DNA from: Oscillospiraceae bacterium
GTDB lineage: Bacteria; Bacillota; Clostridia; Oscillospirales; Oscillospiraceae
Length of the DNA: 64,000 bases
Reading direction: 5' to 3'
NCBI GenBank assembly: GCA_015067585.1
Contig: SVMC01000003.1
Location: forward strand, 1 to 64,000
Under the pieces are notes generated by a model, which searched no databases, was not told the origin of the DNA, and saw only the letters and a list, made by a program, of their open reading frames with translations. Position 1 is the stretch's first letter, and every line of letters begins with the position of its first letter. This document shows, one piece after another, positions 1 through 7,160 of this stretch. Made by a program: the position numbers and the translations under genes.

Positions 1-54
1 AATGGGGAGCTTTTTTCTTGTCTACTTTACTCCTCGCTATAAGCTATTTTTTTG

Positions 55-132
55 CCACCGGCAAAGCCGGTGGTTAACTTTGGTACAACCAATGTAAAAA
101 TGCGCTGTTCCTTGAGAACGGCGCATTTTTTG
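55..132. terminator. Palindrome followed by an intrinsic-terminator-like hairpin
   Basis: A GC-rich palindrome (CCACCGGC, AAA loop, GCCGGTGG at 55-73) is followed by a hairpin with arms AAAAATGCGC at 96-105 and GCGCATTTTT at 121-130. The second has A/T tracts on both sides and could terminate in either direction. It probably closes a gene lying to the left of the window. The first palindrome has no downstream T-run and is not a terminator by itself. Confidence 0.6.
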
Positions 133-183
133 GCTCAAAACGATATGCTTAAAGCTTGGTGTATTACAGAGCGTTTGCATCTG

Positions 184-294
184 TGAATGTAGGGGCGACC
201 AGTGGTCGCCCGGCAGCAAATATTTCCTTTCTATCGAAACTACCGGCGAAATCGTAGCAGTTACCCGGGCACGCATTGCATGCCCCTACATTCA
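184..294. repeat. MITE-like element with 13-bp terminal inverted repeats
   Basis: The ends TGAATGTAGGGGC (184-196) and GCCCCTACATTCA (282-294) are perfect inverted repeats bounding 111 bp. Each end carries its own hairpin: GGGCGACC/GGTCGCCC at 193-211 and a GGGCA/TGCCC-type stem near 267-285. There is no coding potential. Elements opening with GTAGGGGCGACC are, to my knowledge, abundant between genes in gut Oscillospirales; that is recollection, not a search result. The rest of 1-355 holds no convincing gene. Confidence 0.6.
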
Positions 295-355
295 TAAGGA
301 TAGTTTCTGCGGTATAATCACATTTGAAAAAGCAGGCGACACATCAGGTTTTGTA

Positions 356-682
356 CTAAAGCAGGAAAAAAGCCGCCGCCGTGATCAGGATGGTCTGCAT
401 ATCCTCCTCATCGTCGATGAGCAGCAGCAAAAGGATCAGGAGCACCAGCACATCCCCCAAATCCAGGCCCTTTGGAAGAAGCTGCAACAGCCGTGATTTC
501 AGGGACAGCGGTGTTGGCTGTGGTCTTGTCTGGGGTACCGGCGGCGGTGGAGGCGGCGCGGGTGTTGGCGCAGGCCGTGGGGGTGGCGGAGGCGGCGTTG
601 GGCTGCGATGGGGCGGCTGGGGGCTGCTGACTTTCCTGCGCTGATAGGTGCCATCGGGGCCGGGGGTGAATCTGCTGTACAT
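356..682 (-). CDS. Proline-rich small protein with hydrophobic C-terminal segment
   Basis: I do not recognise this 108-residue protein. Residues about 20-58 are a Pro-rich tract (runs of six or more prolines with T, A, R, Q), followed by a short basic stretch and then about 17 mostly Leu/Ile/Val residues that look like a membrane segment. After an acidic DDEED patch comes a second short hydrophobic tail. The start has a good AAGGAGCG ribosome site 8 nt upstream. It is the last of three small genes in one direction (1273 down to 356) with very small gaps, so they are probably co-transcribed. A spore-coat or envelope role would be guesswork. Confidence 0.6.
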   Translation of the reverse strand: MYSRFTPGPDGTYQRRKVSSPQPPHRSPTPPPPPPRPAPTPAPPPPPPVPQTRPQPTPLSLKSRLLQLLPKGLDLGDVLVLLILLLLLIDDEEDMQTILITAAAFFLL

Positions 683-697
683 GGTTTCACGCTCCTT

Positions 698-1018
698 CTA
701 TTCCTCACGATCGGTCTGCTGCAGCGCAAGGCTTGCCAATCCGGACAACCGCCCGATTTGTAGGGCCCGCTCCAATTTTTTTCGCCGCTTTGGCGACAGA
801 AACGGCCCAAGGGCCTGAAACAGCGCCGTATGCCGTCCGTTTCCCCCGGCACTTTGCATCAGCTTTTCAAGGCCCTGTATGGGGAAGGCTGTCTCCTGTG
901 TCTGGGAAGGCGTCTCCTGAGGCATCATTGCCCCAAGAGACTGGGCCAGCGACATCACCTGGGCCATGGCATTGGGATCGCTCAGAAGCTTGCCCAAGGC
1001 TTCATCCAGATTCTCCAT
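698..1018 (-). CDS. Hypothetical protein, middle gene of a three-gene cluster
   Basis: A 106-residue soluble-looking protein that begins MENLDEALGKLLSDPNAMAQ and is rich in Met, Gln and Leu. Its C-terminal half has a basic patch (SPKRRKKLERAL). There is no signal peptide or membrane segment. The opening resembles small acidic, helical proteins annotated only as hypothetical in related Clostridia. The start lies 3 nt after the stop of the upstream gene, with GGAG in ACGGAGTAAGGC as ribosome site, which indicates translational coupling. The same helical style (short repeats, predicted amphipathic helices) is seen in the preceding protein, so the two may be partners. Function is unknown. Confidence 0.65.
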   Translation of the reverse strand: MENLDEALGKLLSDPNAMAQVMSLAQSLGAMMPQETPSQTQETAFPIQGLEKLMQSAGGNGRHTALFQALGPFLSPKRRKKLERALQIGRLSGLASLALQQTDREE

Positions 1019-1021
1019 GCC

Positions 1022-1273
1022 TTACTCCGTCTTCTTTGTCAGCCTGCCCAGAAGCTCTGCGGCCTCCGGATTTTGCAGCATAGGGGAAAGCACAGCTTTA
1101 GCAGCTTCGTAGTCTCCCTTTTGCACCGCCTGCGCTGCCTCCTGTAGTGCACCGCCACCGTCCCGGCGAAGCAGCGCCAGAAGCTGACGGCCTTCCGCCG
1201 ATGCCAGAACGCGGGCAAGATCTGCCTGAGAAAAGGGGAGAGAACCTGAATTATTTGCAGCATTAGAAAACAT
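1022..1273 (-). CDS. Hypothetical small helical protein, first gene of a three-gene cluster
   Basis: An 83-residue, Ala/Leu-rich soluble protein. Residues 16-80 look like successive amphipathic helices (e.g. VLASAEGRQLLALLRRDGG, then EAAQAVQKGDYEAAKAVLS), loosely TPR-like but too short to call. The AGGAGG ribosome site 7 nt before the ATG is near consensus. It leads a minus-strand cluster with the two genes to its left and is divergent from the metallophosphoesterase. No function can be assigned. Confidence 0.65.
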   Translation of the reverse strand: MFSNAANNSGSLPFSQADLARVLASAEGRQLLALLRRDGGGALQEAAQAVQKGDYEAAKAVLSPMLQNPEAAELLGRLTKKTE

Positions 1274-1277
1274 TTCG

Positions 1278-1306
1278 TTGCCTCCTGACCGTTCGTTTGC
1301 TATAAT
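1278..1306 (+). promoter_or_regulatory. Sigma-A-type promoter for the metallophosphoesterase gene
   Basis: TTGCCT (1278-1283) and TATAAT (1301-1306) are separated by exactly 17 bp, about 65 bp before the ATG at 1371. The -10 is perfect and the -35 matches at four of six positions. Confidence 0.6.
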
Positions 1307-1370
1307 AATATAGTTCAGCGGCAGTGGCCGCTACCCCAATATATGCAGCGAAAAGCAAAAGGTGAACCGA

Positions 1371-1844
1371 ATGAAACTGCTGATTTTATCGGACTCTCAT
1401 AAGACAATGGAATATATGTATGCTGCGGTGGAGCGGGAAAAACCCGATTGCATCGTTCATTTGGGCGACCATGAGCACGATGCCATAGCGCTGGCAAAGC
1501 GTTATCCTCAGATTCCTCTGTGGAGTGTATGCGGCAACTGCGATTACGGCACAGCGCCTGTACGGCTGATAAAAGATGTGGAAGGTGTGCGCCTGTATAT
1601 GACTCACGGCCATACCCTGCATGTGAAATACGGCCTGTTGCGGGCAGAATATGCGGCCCGGGAGGAAAATGCCAATGTGCTGCTCTTTGGCCACACCCAT
1701 CAGAGCATGCTGGATTGGCACAACGGCCTTTGGATGTGCAACCCCGGAAGCTGCAGCGGTCGCGGTCTTGTGACCTATGGGGTGATGGAACTGTCGGACG
1801 GACAGGTGAAGGGTAAGATCTGCGATTTTGCACATCAGGACTGA
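1371..1844 (+). CDS. YfcE/MJ0936-type metallophosphoesterase
   Basis: A 157-residue calcineurin-like phosphoesterase of the small YfcE/MJ0936 class, which hydrolyse phosphodiesters with two metal ions in the cytoplasm. All metal-binding blocks are visible in order: SDSH near the N-terminus, GDHEHD, GNCDYG, THGH and GHTHQ. The length matches the family (about 155-180). A GTG nine bases upstream is in frame, but the AAAGGTG ribosome site sits at the right distance only for the ATG used here. The next gene starts 40 nt downstream in the same direction, so a two-gene unit is likely. Substrate unknown. Confidence 0.9.
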   Translation: MKLLILSDSHKTMEYMYAAVEREKPDCIVHLGDHEHDAIALAKRYPQIPLWSVCGNCDYGTAPVRLIKDVEGVRLYMTHGHTLHVKYGLLRAEYAAREENANVLLFGHTHQSMLDWHNGLWMCNPGSCSGRGLVTYGVMELSDGQVKGKICDFAHQD

Positions 1845-1884
1845 GCCTCGATCACAAGAAAAGGAAGGAATGAGGTGACATTCC

Positions 1885-3132
1885 ATGGCCTATGGAAATC
1901 TCCATCGCCCGGACCGACTTTTCCTGCCCCAGCAGACGCTGCTTCACTTTGCTGCGCAGATACCTGCGCCTTTCTTTCTCTACGATGAGGATGGCATTCG
2001 CAAGGCCGCCCGTACCATTCAAGGCAGCTTCCTCTGGAACCGGGGACACAGGCCCTGGTTTCCGTTGATGGCGAACACCTCAACTGCGGTGCTGCAGATC
2101 CTGCGGGAGGAAGGCTTTGGCATTCTGGCACAAAGTGAGCAGGAACTGCGTCATGCCTGCCGCTGTGGTTTTGCCGGGGAGGAGCTCCTCTTCCATACCC
2201 CGGCTATGACGGATCAGGCGGTGTTGTTGGCAAAGCAGCTTGGCTGCGGTGTGATCTTTGATGCACCCGGTCAGATCGGGAAACTGGCCGATCAGCTGCC
2301 CAAACGCTGCCTGCTTCGGGTTTGCCCGGAGCGGTTCAGCTACGGGCCTGGCTTTGCGGAACATACCGACAAAGGGAAATCCGGCATGAACCACGCACAG
2401 CTTCTTGAGGCTGCTGCGCGGCTGTCCGCACTGGGAGCAAAGGAGATCGGACTGCACTGCCGGCTTGCTTCAAATGCCGGAAATGAAGCCTATTATCCTG
2501 CCGTGGCAGACTTTTTGTTCTCCTTGGCAGCGGAGCTGCGAAACCGGCTGGGTATCGAAGTCAGCTGCTGCGACATTGGCGGCGGCATTGGAAGGAATCA
2601 GAATCTGCCCCGGATCGGCACCTTGATCCGGGATCGCTTCCGGGCAGCATTTCCAAACAGGGAAGGCCCTGCGATCTACACGGAACTGGGACGATATGCT
2701 CTGCAGCGCCATGGCATTCTGGTCTGCCGTGTGGCAGAGGTGAGGGAGCGCTCCCGACCATACATGATTTTAGATGCCAGTGCATCGGCTCTGCCGTGGC
2801 TGACGGAGCATCGGGAACGGCCCCATATTTCCGTAGTGGGCAACTGCAGCCGCAGGGGAAGACAGGTTTGGACCGTCTACGGCTGCAGCGCCGATTCCCG
2901 CGACCGCTTCAGTGACAAAGCCATGCTTCCTGCGGTTTCCCCCGGTACCGTGGTGGCCATTCATAACGCGGGGGCATATTGTGCGTCGGCCCAAAATTGC
3001 CTGAATATGCTTCCTTTCTGGGATAGCTATCTCTATACCCGGCAGGGTGAGATCGTATCTGTCGATGCTCTCACAGCATCAGAAGAAATGCCGCGATGCC
3101 CACCAGTATGCTCACACCGATCACGGCAGTGA
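1885..3132 (+). CDS. LysA/ornithine-decarboxylase-like fold-III protein lacking the PLP lysine
   Basis: This 415-residue protein has the alanine-racemase-type barrel and C-terminal beta domain of diaminopimelate decarboxylases: PFFLYDEDGIRKA at the N-terminus, the phosphate loop CDIGGGIG, an ELGR block in place of EPGR, and GAYCAS near the C-terminus. In active members the barrel strand reads YAVKAN, and that Lys forms the Schiff base with PLP; here it reads FPLMAN with Met at residue 62. The catalytic CESxD block reads SADSRD, so the Cys is Ala (residue 336). It is therefore probably not a working decarboxylase; PLP-binding or substrate-sensing functions remain possible. A GAGGTGA ribosome site supports the ATG. 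The 3' end overlaps a small gene on the other strand. Confidence 0.8.
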   Translation: MAYGNLHRPDRLFLPQQTLLHFAAQIPAPFFLYDEDGIRKAARTIQGSFLWNRGHRPWFPLMANTSTAVLQILREEGFGILAQSEQELRHACRCGFAGEELLFHTPAMTDQAVLLAKQLGCGVIFDAPGQIGKLADQLPKRCLLRVCPERFSYGPGFAEHTDKGKSGMNHAQLLEAAARLSALGAKEIGLHCRLASNAGNEAYYPAVADFLFSLAAELRNRLGIEVSCCDIGGGIGRNQNLPRIGTLIRDRFRAAFPNREGPAIYTELGRYALQRHGILVCRVAEVRERSRPYMILDASASALPWLTEHRERPHISVVGNCSRRGRQVWTVYGCSADSRDRFSDKAMLPAVSPGTVVAIHNAGAYCASAQNCLNMLPFWDSYLYTRQGEIVSVDALTASEEMPRCPPVCSHRSRQ

Positions 3133-3250
3133 CGATGGCCTCCGCAGCCATCATGAGGGTCTGAAAACTGGTTCTGGGTTTTGTGTTTGCCTGCTCCATG
3201 GCAAGGCGCTCCGTGGGAAGATATGGACAAAGATCGATCATCTGATTCAT
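3071..3250 (-). CDS. Small single-span membrane protein (59 aa)
   Basis: A 59-codon frame beginning MNQMIDLCPYLPTERLA and ending in a hydrophobic helix of about 24 residues (AIVTAVIGVSILVGIAAFLLML) right at the C-terminus, so a tail-anchored or single-span protein. A strong AAAGGAG ribosome site precedes the ATG by 7 nt. It is convergent with, and overlaps by 62 bp, the 3' end of the LysA-like gene. Too short for most gene finders. I do not recognise the family; the ribosome site and membrane helix are the main evidence that it is real. Confidence 0.65.
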   Translation of the reverse strand: MNQMIDLCPYLPTERLAMEQANTKPRTSFQTLMMAAEAIVTAVIGVSILVGIAAFLLML

Positions 3251-3336
3251 AATACCGGCTCCTTTCGTTTATCTGTATTCATAATAACGAAATTGCTGTC
3301 CCAAAAACCGGACAGAACCCTGCTTGGCATAGGGGA

Positions 3337-3364
3337 TTGACTTTTTTTATAAAAAGGTTACAAT
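3337..3364 (+). promoter_or_regulatory. Promoter of the degV locus
   Basis: TTGACT (3337-3342), a 16-bp A/T-rich spacer, and TACAAT (3359-3364), about 70 bp before the ATG at 3435. Confidence 0.5.
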
Positions 3365-3434
3365 ATGGTATAACTACTTATAGTATTTTGACTTTATGAA
3401 ATGGCATATGAAGAATTAACAGGAGGACTACCCT

Positions 3435-4276
3435 ATGAGAATTAAGATCAGTGCCGACAGCACCTGCGATCTGACGAAGGAACTTGTGCAGCAGTATGAT
3501 ATTGAGATCATTCCCCTTTATGTGAATAAGGATGGCGTTTCTTATCAGGACGGTGTGGATATTACCGCGCAGGATATTTTCGCCCATGTGTCCGCCGGCG
3601 GCAGCATGTGCAGCACCGCTGCGGTGAATGTGGAGGACTATTCCCGGTTCTTCAGCCGCCTGCGTCAGGAGCATGAGAGTGTGATCCATTTTACCATCAG
3701 CGCATCCATGTCTTCCAGCTATCAGAATGCCTGCATTGCGGCAGAAGATGTGGGCGGTGTATATGTGGTGGATGCCGAGAATCTTTCCACCGGTATCGGT
3801 CAGCTGGTGCTGGAAGCTGCCATCATGGCAAAGGGCGATCAGGCTCCGAGGTTATTGTGGCAGAACTGAATGAGATGAAAAAGAAGCTGAATGTCAGCTT
3901 TATTCTCGATACGCTGGAATATCTTCGCAAGGGCGGCCGCTGCAGCGCGGTGGCGGCTCTGGGTGCTAACCTGCTGAGCCTCAAGCCCTGCATCGAAGTG
4001 CGTGACGGCAGCATGAAAGTGGGAAAGAAGTACCGCGGCAGTCTGGATAAGTGCCTTGAAAAGTACATCAAGGACCGCCTTGCGGAGGTGGACACCCTGG
4101 ATCTTCGCCGGATCTTCATCACCCATTCCGGCATGGATCAGGCAAGAGTGGATCGGGTACAGGCTTGGGTGCAGGAGTGCGCTCCCTTTGCCGAAGTTCT
4201 GCAGACCACCGCAGGCTGCACCATTTCCAGCCACTGCGGCCCCAACTGCCTTGGTGTTCTGTTCTTCAATAAGTAA
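3435..4276 (+). pseudogene. DegV family protein gene split by a frameshift
   Basis: DegV proteins bind fatty acids and supply them to fatty-acid kinase. The first part (3435 to a stop at 3869) carries the N-terminal domain (ADSTCDLTKEL, ITAQDIFAHV, TAAVNVEDY, SASMSSSYQNA), then goes out of frame after MAKGDQA. The second part continues the family sequence in another frame (SEVIVAEL from about 3845, then NVSFILDTLEYLRKGGRCSA, LGVLFFNK) up to 4276. One base is missing around 3842-3846, where CAGGCTCCGAG would need an extra base. Joined, the product would be about 280 aa, the normal length. It may be a true recent mutation or a sequencing or assembly error. A good AGGAGG site precedes the start. 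Confidence 0.85.
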
Positions 4277-4306
4277 TTCATTTCCTTCCCGTCCGGAGGC
4301 ATATCA

Positions 4307-4918
4307 ATGACGGTATTTTACTTCCTTTCTGCGCTGATCGGTTATCTTTTGGGATCAGTCAGCATTTCTGTGATCCTGTCCACCTATGTTCTGCATGCGG
4401 ATGTGCGTCAGCATGGCAGTGGCAATGCCGGCGCCACCAATATTGCACGGGTTTTCGGTGCCCGGGCGGGGGTGCTGACCCTTCTGGGCGATATGCTCAA
4501 AACGGTGGCGGCAGGTGTGATCGGCCAGCTTCTGGCAGGTCGGATGGGGCTTGTTCTCGCCTGTGCGGGCTGTGTCATCGGGCATAGCTGGCCGGTGTTC
4601 TTTAAGTTCCGTGGCGGCAAGGGTGTGGCGGTTTCCGCCTGCATCGGGCTTTTGCTGGATTGGCGGTTCTTCCTGATCCTGTTTGCCGTGTTTTTCCTCG
4701 TCTTTTTCCTGACGAAACGGGTTTCTGCCTGCTCCGTGGTTTCAGCACTGGTATATCCCTGGGCTTACTGGCTGCTGCATCCTGCCTTTGGCGCAGAGCA
4801 TATCCTGTGCTTCTTCATCTGCGTACTGGTGGTATTCCTGCACCGCAGTAATATTCGCCGCCTTTTGCGGGGAGAGGAAGCAAAGTTCCGCTTCAAATCT
4901 GAGAAGAAAACCCAGTGA
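4307..4918 (+). CDS. plsY: Acyl-phosphate:glycerol-3-phosphate acyltransferase PlsY
   Basis: PlsY is the membrane enzyme that moves an acyl group from acyl-phosphate to glycerol-3-phosphate, the first committed step of phospholipid synthesis in most Gram-positives. The 203-residue, highly hydrophobic protein has the three family motifs: GSGNAGATNIARVFG near residue 37, HSWPVFFKFRGGKGVA near residue 92, and a C-terminal membrane span followed by a basic tail. Length is typical. The GGAGG site is 8 nt before the ATG. It follows the degV locus by 30 nt; DegV and PlsY both act on acyl groups, so co-expression makes sense. Confidence 0.95.
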   Translation: MTVFYFLSALIGYLLGSVSISVILSTYVLHADVRQHGSGNAGATNIARVFGARAGVLTLLGDMLKTVAAGVIGQLLAGRMGLVLACAGCVIGHSWPVFFKFRGGKGVAVSACIGLLLDWRFFLILFAVFFLVFFLTKRVSACSVVSALVYPWAYWLLHPAFGAEHILCFFICVLVVFLHRSNIRRLLRGEEAKFRFKSEKKTQ

Positions 4919-4939
4919 CCGTCCGGTGGAGGGATAACT

Positions 4940-5632
4940 ATGAACAGCCTCTTTTCCCAATTTGAGACGGTGGTGGTGTTCGATACCGAGACCACCGGCC
5001 TTTCCATGCAGCGCGATGAGATCATCGAGCTGGGTGCGGTACGGTTGCGCCGGGATGGCATGGGGTATGCCCCGGATGGAGAACTGAGCTGCCTCATCTC
5101 TCTGCCACCGGACAAAGCCTTGCCGCCGCAGATCGAGCAGCTTACCGGCATCACCGATGCCATGCTGAAAGCGGAGGGCATTGACCGGGAACTGGCGGCA
5201 AAGCAGCTTCGTGATCTGCTCACAGGCCCGCAGATGCTGGTGGTCGCCTACAATGCTCAGTTTGACCTGAACTTTGTCTATTATCTTCTTGCCCGCTATG
5301 GCTGCACAGAGTGCCTGCGGCAGGCAAAGTATCTCGATGCTCTGACGGTGTACCGGGATCGCAGACCCTATCCCCACCGGCTGGAAAATGCCATTGAAGC
5401 CTACCAGCTGACGGAGGCGGTAAACAGCCACCGTGCGGTGGATGATGCCATGGCTACAGTACAGCTTCTGCGGGCGATGGAAAAGGAGAAAAATGACCTC
5501 CTGTCTTATGTAAACCTGTTTGGCTATCATCCCAAATACGGCGTCAGCGGCAAGAAGATCCGCTCCATCCATTATCTTCCCCAGCCATATAAGGAGCATC
5601 CGCCCCTTTATACCATGGCGGGCATTACATAA
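4940..5632 (+). CDS. DnaQ-like DEDDh 3'-5' exonuclease
   Basis: A 230-residue exonuclease of the DNA polymerase III epsilon/PolC-exo superfamily. The DEDDh residues are visible: FDTETTG at about residue 14 (Exo I), VVAYNAQFDLNF in the middle (Exo II), and SHRAVDDAMAT near residue 165 (Exo III, with the His five before the Asp). The C-terminal 50 residues are an extension with no clear domain. It is a stand-alone nuclease, not the PolC domain, and its repair or RNA role cannot be told from sequence. It starts 21 nt after plsY with a GGAGGG site, so it may share that transcript, and it is followed by a strong terminator. Confidence 0.88.
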   Translation: MNSLFSQFETVVVFDTETTGLSMQRDEIIELGAVRLRRDGMGYAPDGELSCLISLPPDKALPPQIEQLTGITDAMLKAEGIDRELAAKQLRDLLTGPQMLVVAYNAQFDLNFVYYLLARYGCTECLRQAKYLDALTVYRDRRPYPHRLENAIEAYQLTEAVNSHRAVDDAMATVQLLRAMEKEKNDLLSYVNLFGYHPKYGVSGKKIRSIHYLPQPYKEHPPLYTMAGIT

Positions 5633-5640
5633 TGGAACAC

Positions 5641-5687
5641 AACGCAGCGAAGCGCTTCAAAAGGAAGCCGCATTCGCTGCGTTTTGT
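5641..5687 (+). terminator. Terminator after the DnaQ-like gene
   Basis: Perfect 11-bp arms AACGCAGCGAA (5641-5651) and TTCGCTGCGTT (5673-5683) followed by a short T tract. A second small stem, TGCCGCG/CGCGGCA (5721-5740), lies in the leader of the next gene. Confidence 0.75.
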
Positions 5688-5764
5688 CATACAGGCTGGC
5701 TTTTTTTCATACAATGCCAGTGCCGCGGGATGTCGCGGCATTATGTGTTTGCGGAGGGATCTGG

Positions 5765-6304
5765 ATGCGAAGGGGACTATGGATGGGTGTGCTTTTGGCG
5801 ATGATCGCAGGCTGCGGGGCAGGGCAGCCTGTGGTCTATGAGACGGTGTCGGATGTTTTCCCGGTCTGCGCCGTGGAGGAAGCGCCCTATGACATTGCCC
5901 TGACACTTCCTTCAGATGCCCGAGAGTTGGCGAAGAATGCCGAAGGCTGCCTTTATGAGGCGGCAGACGGTGCCTATACCATCTGTACCCGTACGCTGGT
6001 GACGGACGGATTGGATGCTGCAGTGTATACACTGTCAGGCTTTGCCCAACCACAGATTCGTTTGAACGGAGAAGAAGGGGACAGAGAGGCCTGCCAGTTT
6101 GCATGGAGCTGCGCCGGGGAACAGGGGCAGATGGTCTGCCGTGCCAAGGTGTTGCGTGAAGGGGACTATTGCTATGCCCTGTGCTTCAGCCTGAAAGAGG
6201 GATTGGGCAGGGAATATAATGAATGCATCAACCGGGTGTTTTCCTCCTTTGAACTGCTGCCCCGGGAGCAGACGGTGTCAGGGGATGCGGAGGTACTCGC
6301 CTAA
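5765..6304 (+). CDS. Putative lipoprotein
   Basis: A 179-residue secreted lipoprotein: a short basic start (MRRG), a hydrophobic stretch and the lipobox MIAGC, with Cys about residue 17 as the lipidation site. The mature part is acidic and beta-rich, with no recognised domain, and resembles small extracytoplasmic proteins that carry a PsbP/DcrB-like fold, but I cannot confirm this. Longer upstream in-frame starts exist, yet the GGAGGG ribosome site and the signal peptide favour this ATG. The last 27 bp overlap the end of the convergent amidase gene. Confidence 0.75.
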   Translation: MRRGLWMGVLLAMIAGCGAGQPVVYETVSDVFPVCAVEEAPYDIALTLPSDARELAKNAEGCLYEAADGAYTICTRTLVTDGLDAAVYTLSGFAQPQIRLNGEEGDREACQFAWSCAGEQGQMVCRAKVLREGDYCYALCFSLKEGLGREYNECINRVFSSFELLPREQTVSGDAEVLA

Positions 6305-7018
6305 GGCATAGCCCACCAGGTCACCGTAGCGCACCACATACCAGCCGTTGTAGCTGTTCAGCACATCCACGGCACTGGCATTGGGAATGCGGGCGATGAT
6401 TTGTCCTGCGGAGGATGGAGCACCTCTGAGATTCAGAGGGCCTGACACGGTCTGCACCGTGCCCTGACGGATTTCTCCGGGGGAGAGGAAGGGCAGGCCA
6501 AAATATTCCGTCACGCTCAGAGCCAGCGCCCGGGCGATGGCGGTCAGATTGTTCTGAAGCCATGTGGCATCCTCCACATTATCATGGTAGCCAAATTCTC
6601 CAAGTACCGCAGGAGCACGGGTGTTGCGAAGCTCGTAAAGGGCATTGGATGCCACGGTTCTCACCCGGTCGGGCAGGGGATAAATGGGCTTTATGTTGTC
6701 AACAATGATATTGGCCATGCGCAGCGCCTGTGTACTGCCGGGGAAATAGTAGATATCTACCCCACGAAGCTGACCGCTCAGGGATTCCGGAGCGGCATTG
6801 GAGTGCAGCGCCAGATGGAAGTCATAGTTTCCTGCATTGGATGCCCGGACGGATGCCCCAACCGTACCGCCCGGATCGTTCCTCGTCACATTGATGCCGC
6901 TGGCCTCCAGATAGGGGGTCATCTCATCCGCCAGCAGATTCATCCAGTATTCCTCGTTTCCCGTGGTGACATAGGGATTATACTCCTGTGTGGAGGGACT
7001 CAGAAACAAGAATGCCAT
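6278..7018 (-). CDS. N-acetylmuramoyl-L-alanine amidase (Amidase_3) with C-terminal SH3 domain
   Basis: Residues 1-180 match the Amidase_3 fold that cleaves the stem peptide from N-acetylmuramic acid: GNEEYWMNLLADEM, FHLALHSNAAP with the zinc-binding His, and VLGEFGYHDN with the catalytic Glu. The usual first zinc motif (DPGHGG) is absent; the protein opens with FLFLSPSTQEYNPY, a variant opening in which the first His ligand is not obvious. Residues about 185-246 form a bacterial SH3 domain (LNLRGAPSS, GWYVVRYG) for wall binding. There is no signal peptide, so export or action in the mother cell or on lysis is unresolved. 246 aa. Confidence 0.85.
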   Translation of the reverse strand: MAFLFLSPSTQEYNPYVTTGNEEYWMNLLADEMTPYLEASGINVTRNDPGGTVGASVRASNAGNYDFHLALHSNAAPESLSGQLRGVDIYYFPGSTQALRMANIIVDNIKPIYPLPDRVRTVASNALYELRNTRAPAVLGEFGYHDNVEDATWLQNNLTAIARALALSVTEYFGLPFLSPGEIRQGTVQTVSGPLNLRGAPSSAGQIIARIPNASAVDVLNSYNGWYVVRYGDLVGYALGEYLRIP

Positions 7019-7160
7019 TGCATCGCCGCCTTTCTTCGTTTCCCTAATCTATGCATCAGGAACGCCAAAGTTGCGCTTTTGGGGAAACTATTGTTGCACG
7101 ATGGCCGGTTGTGTGGTAACATAGCATAAAACGATGCAACAGATGGAAGGCCCAACACTT

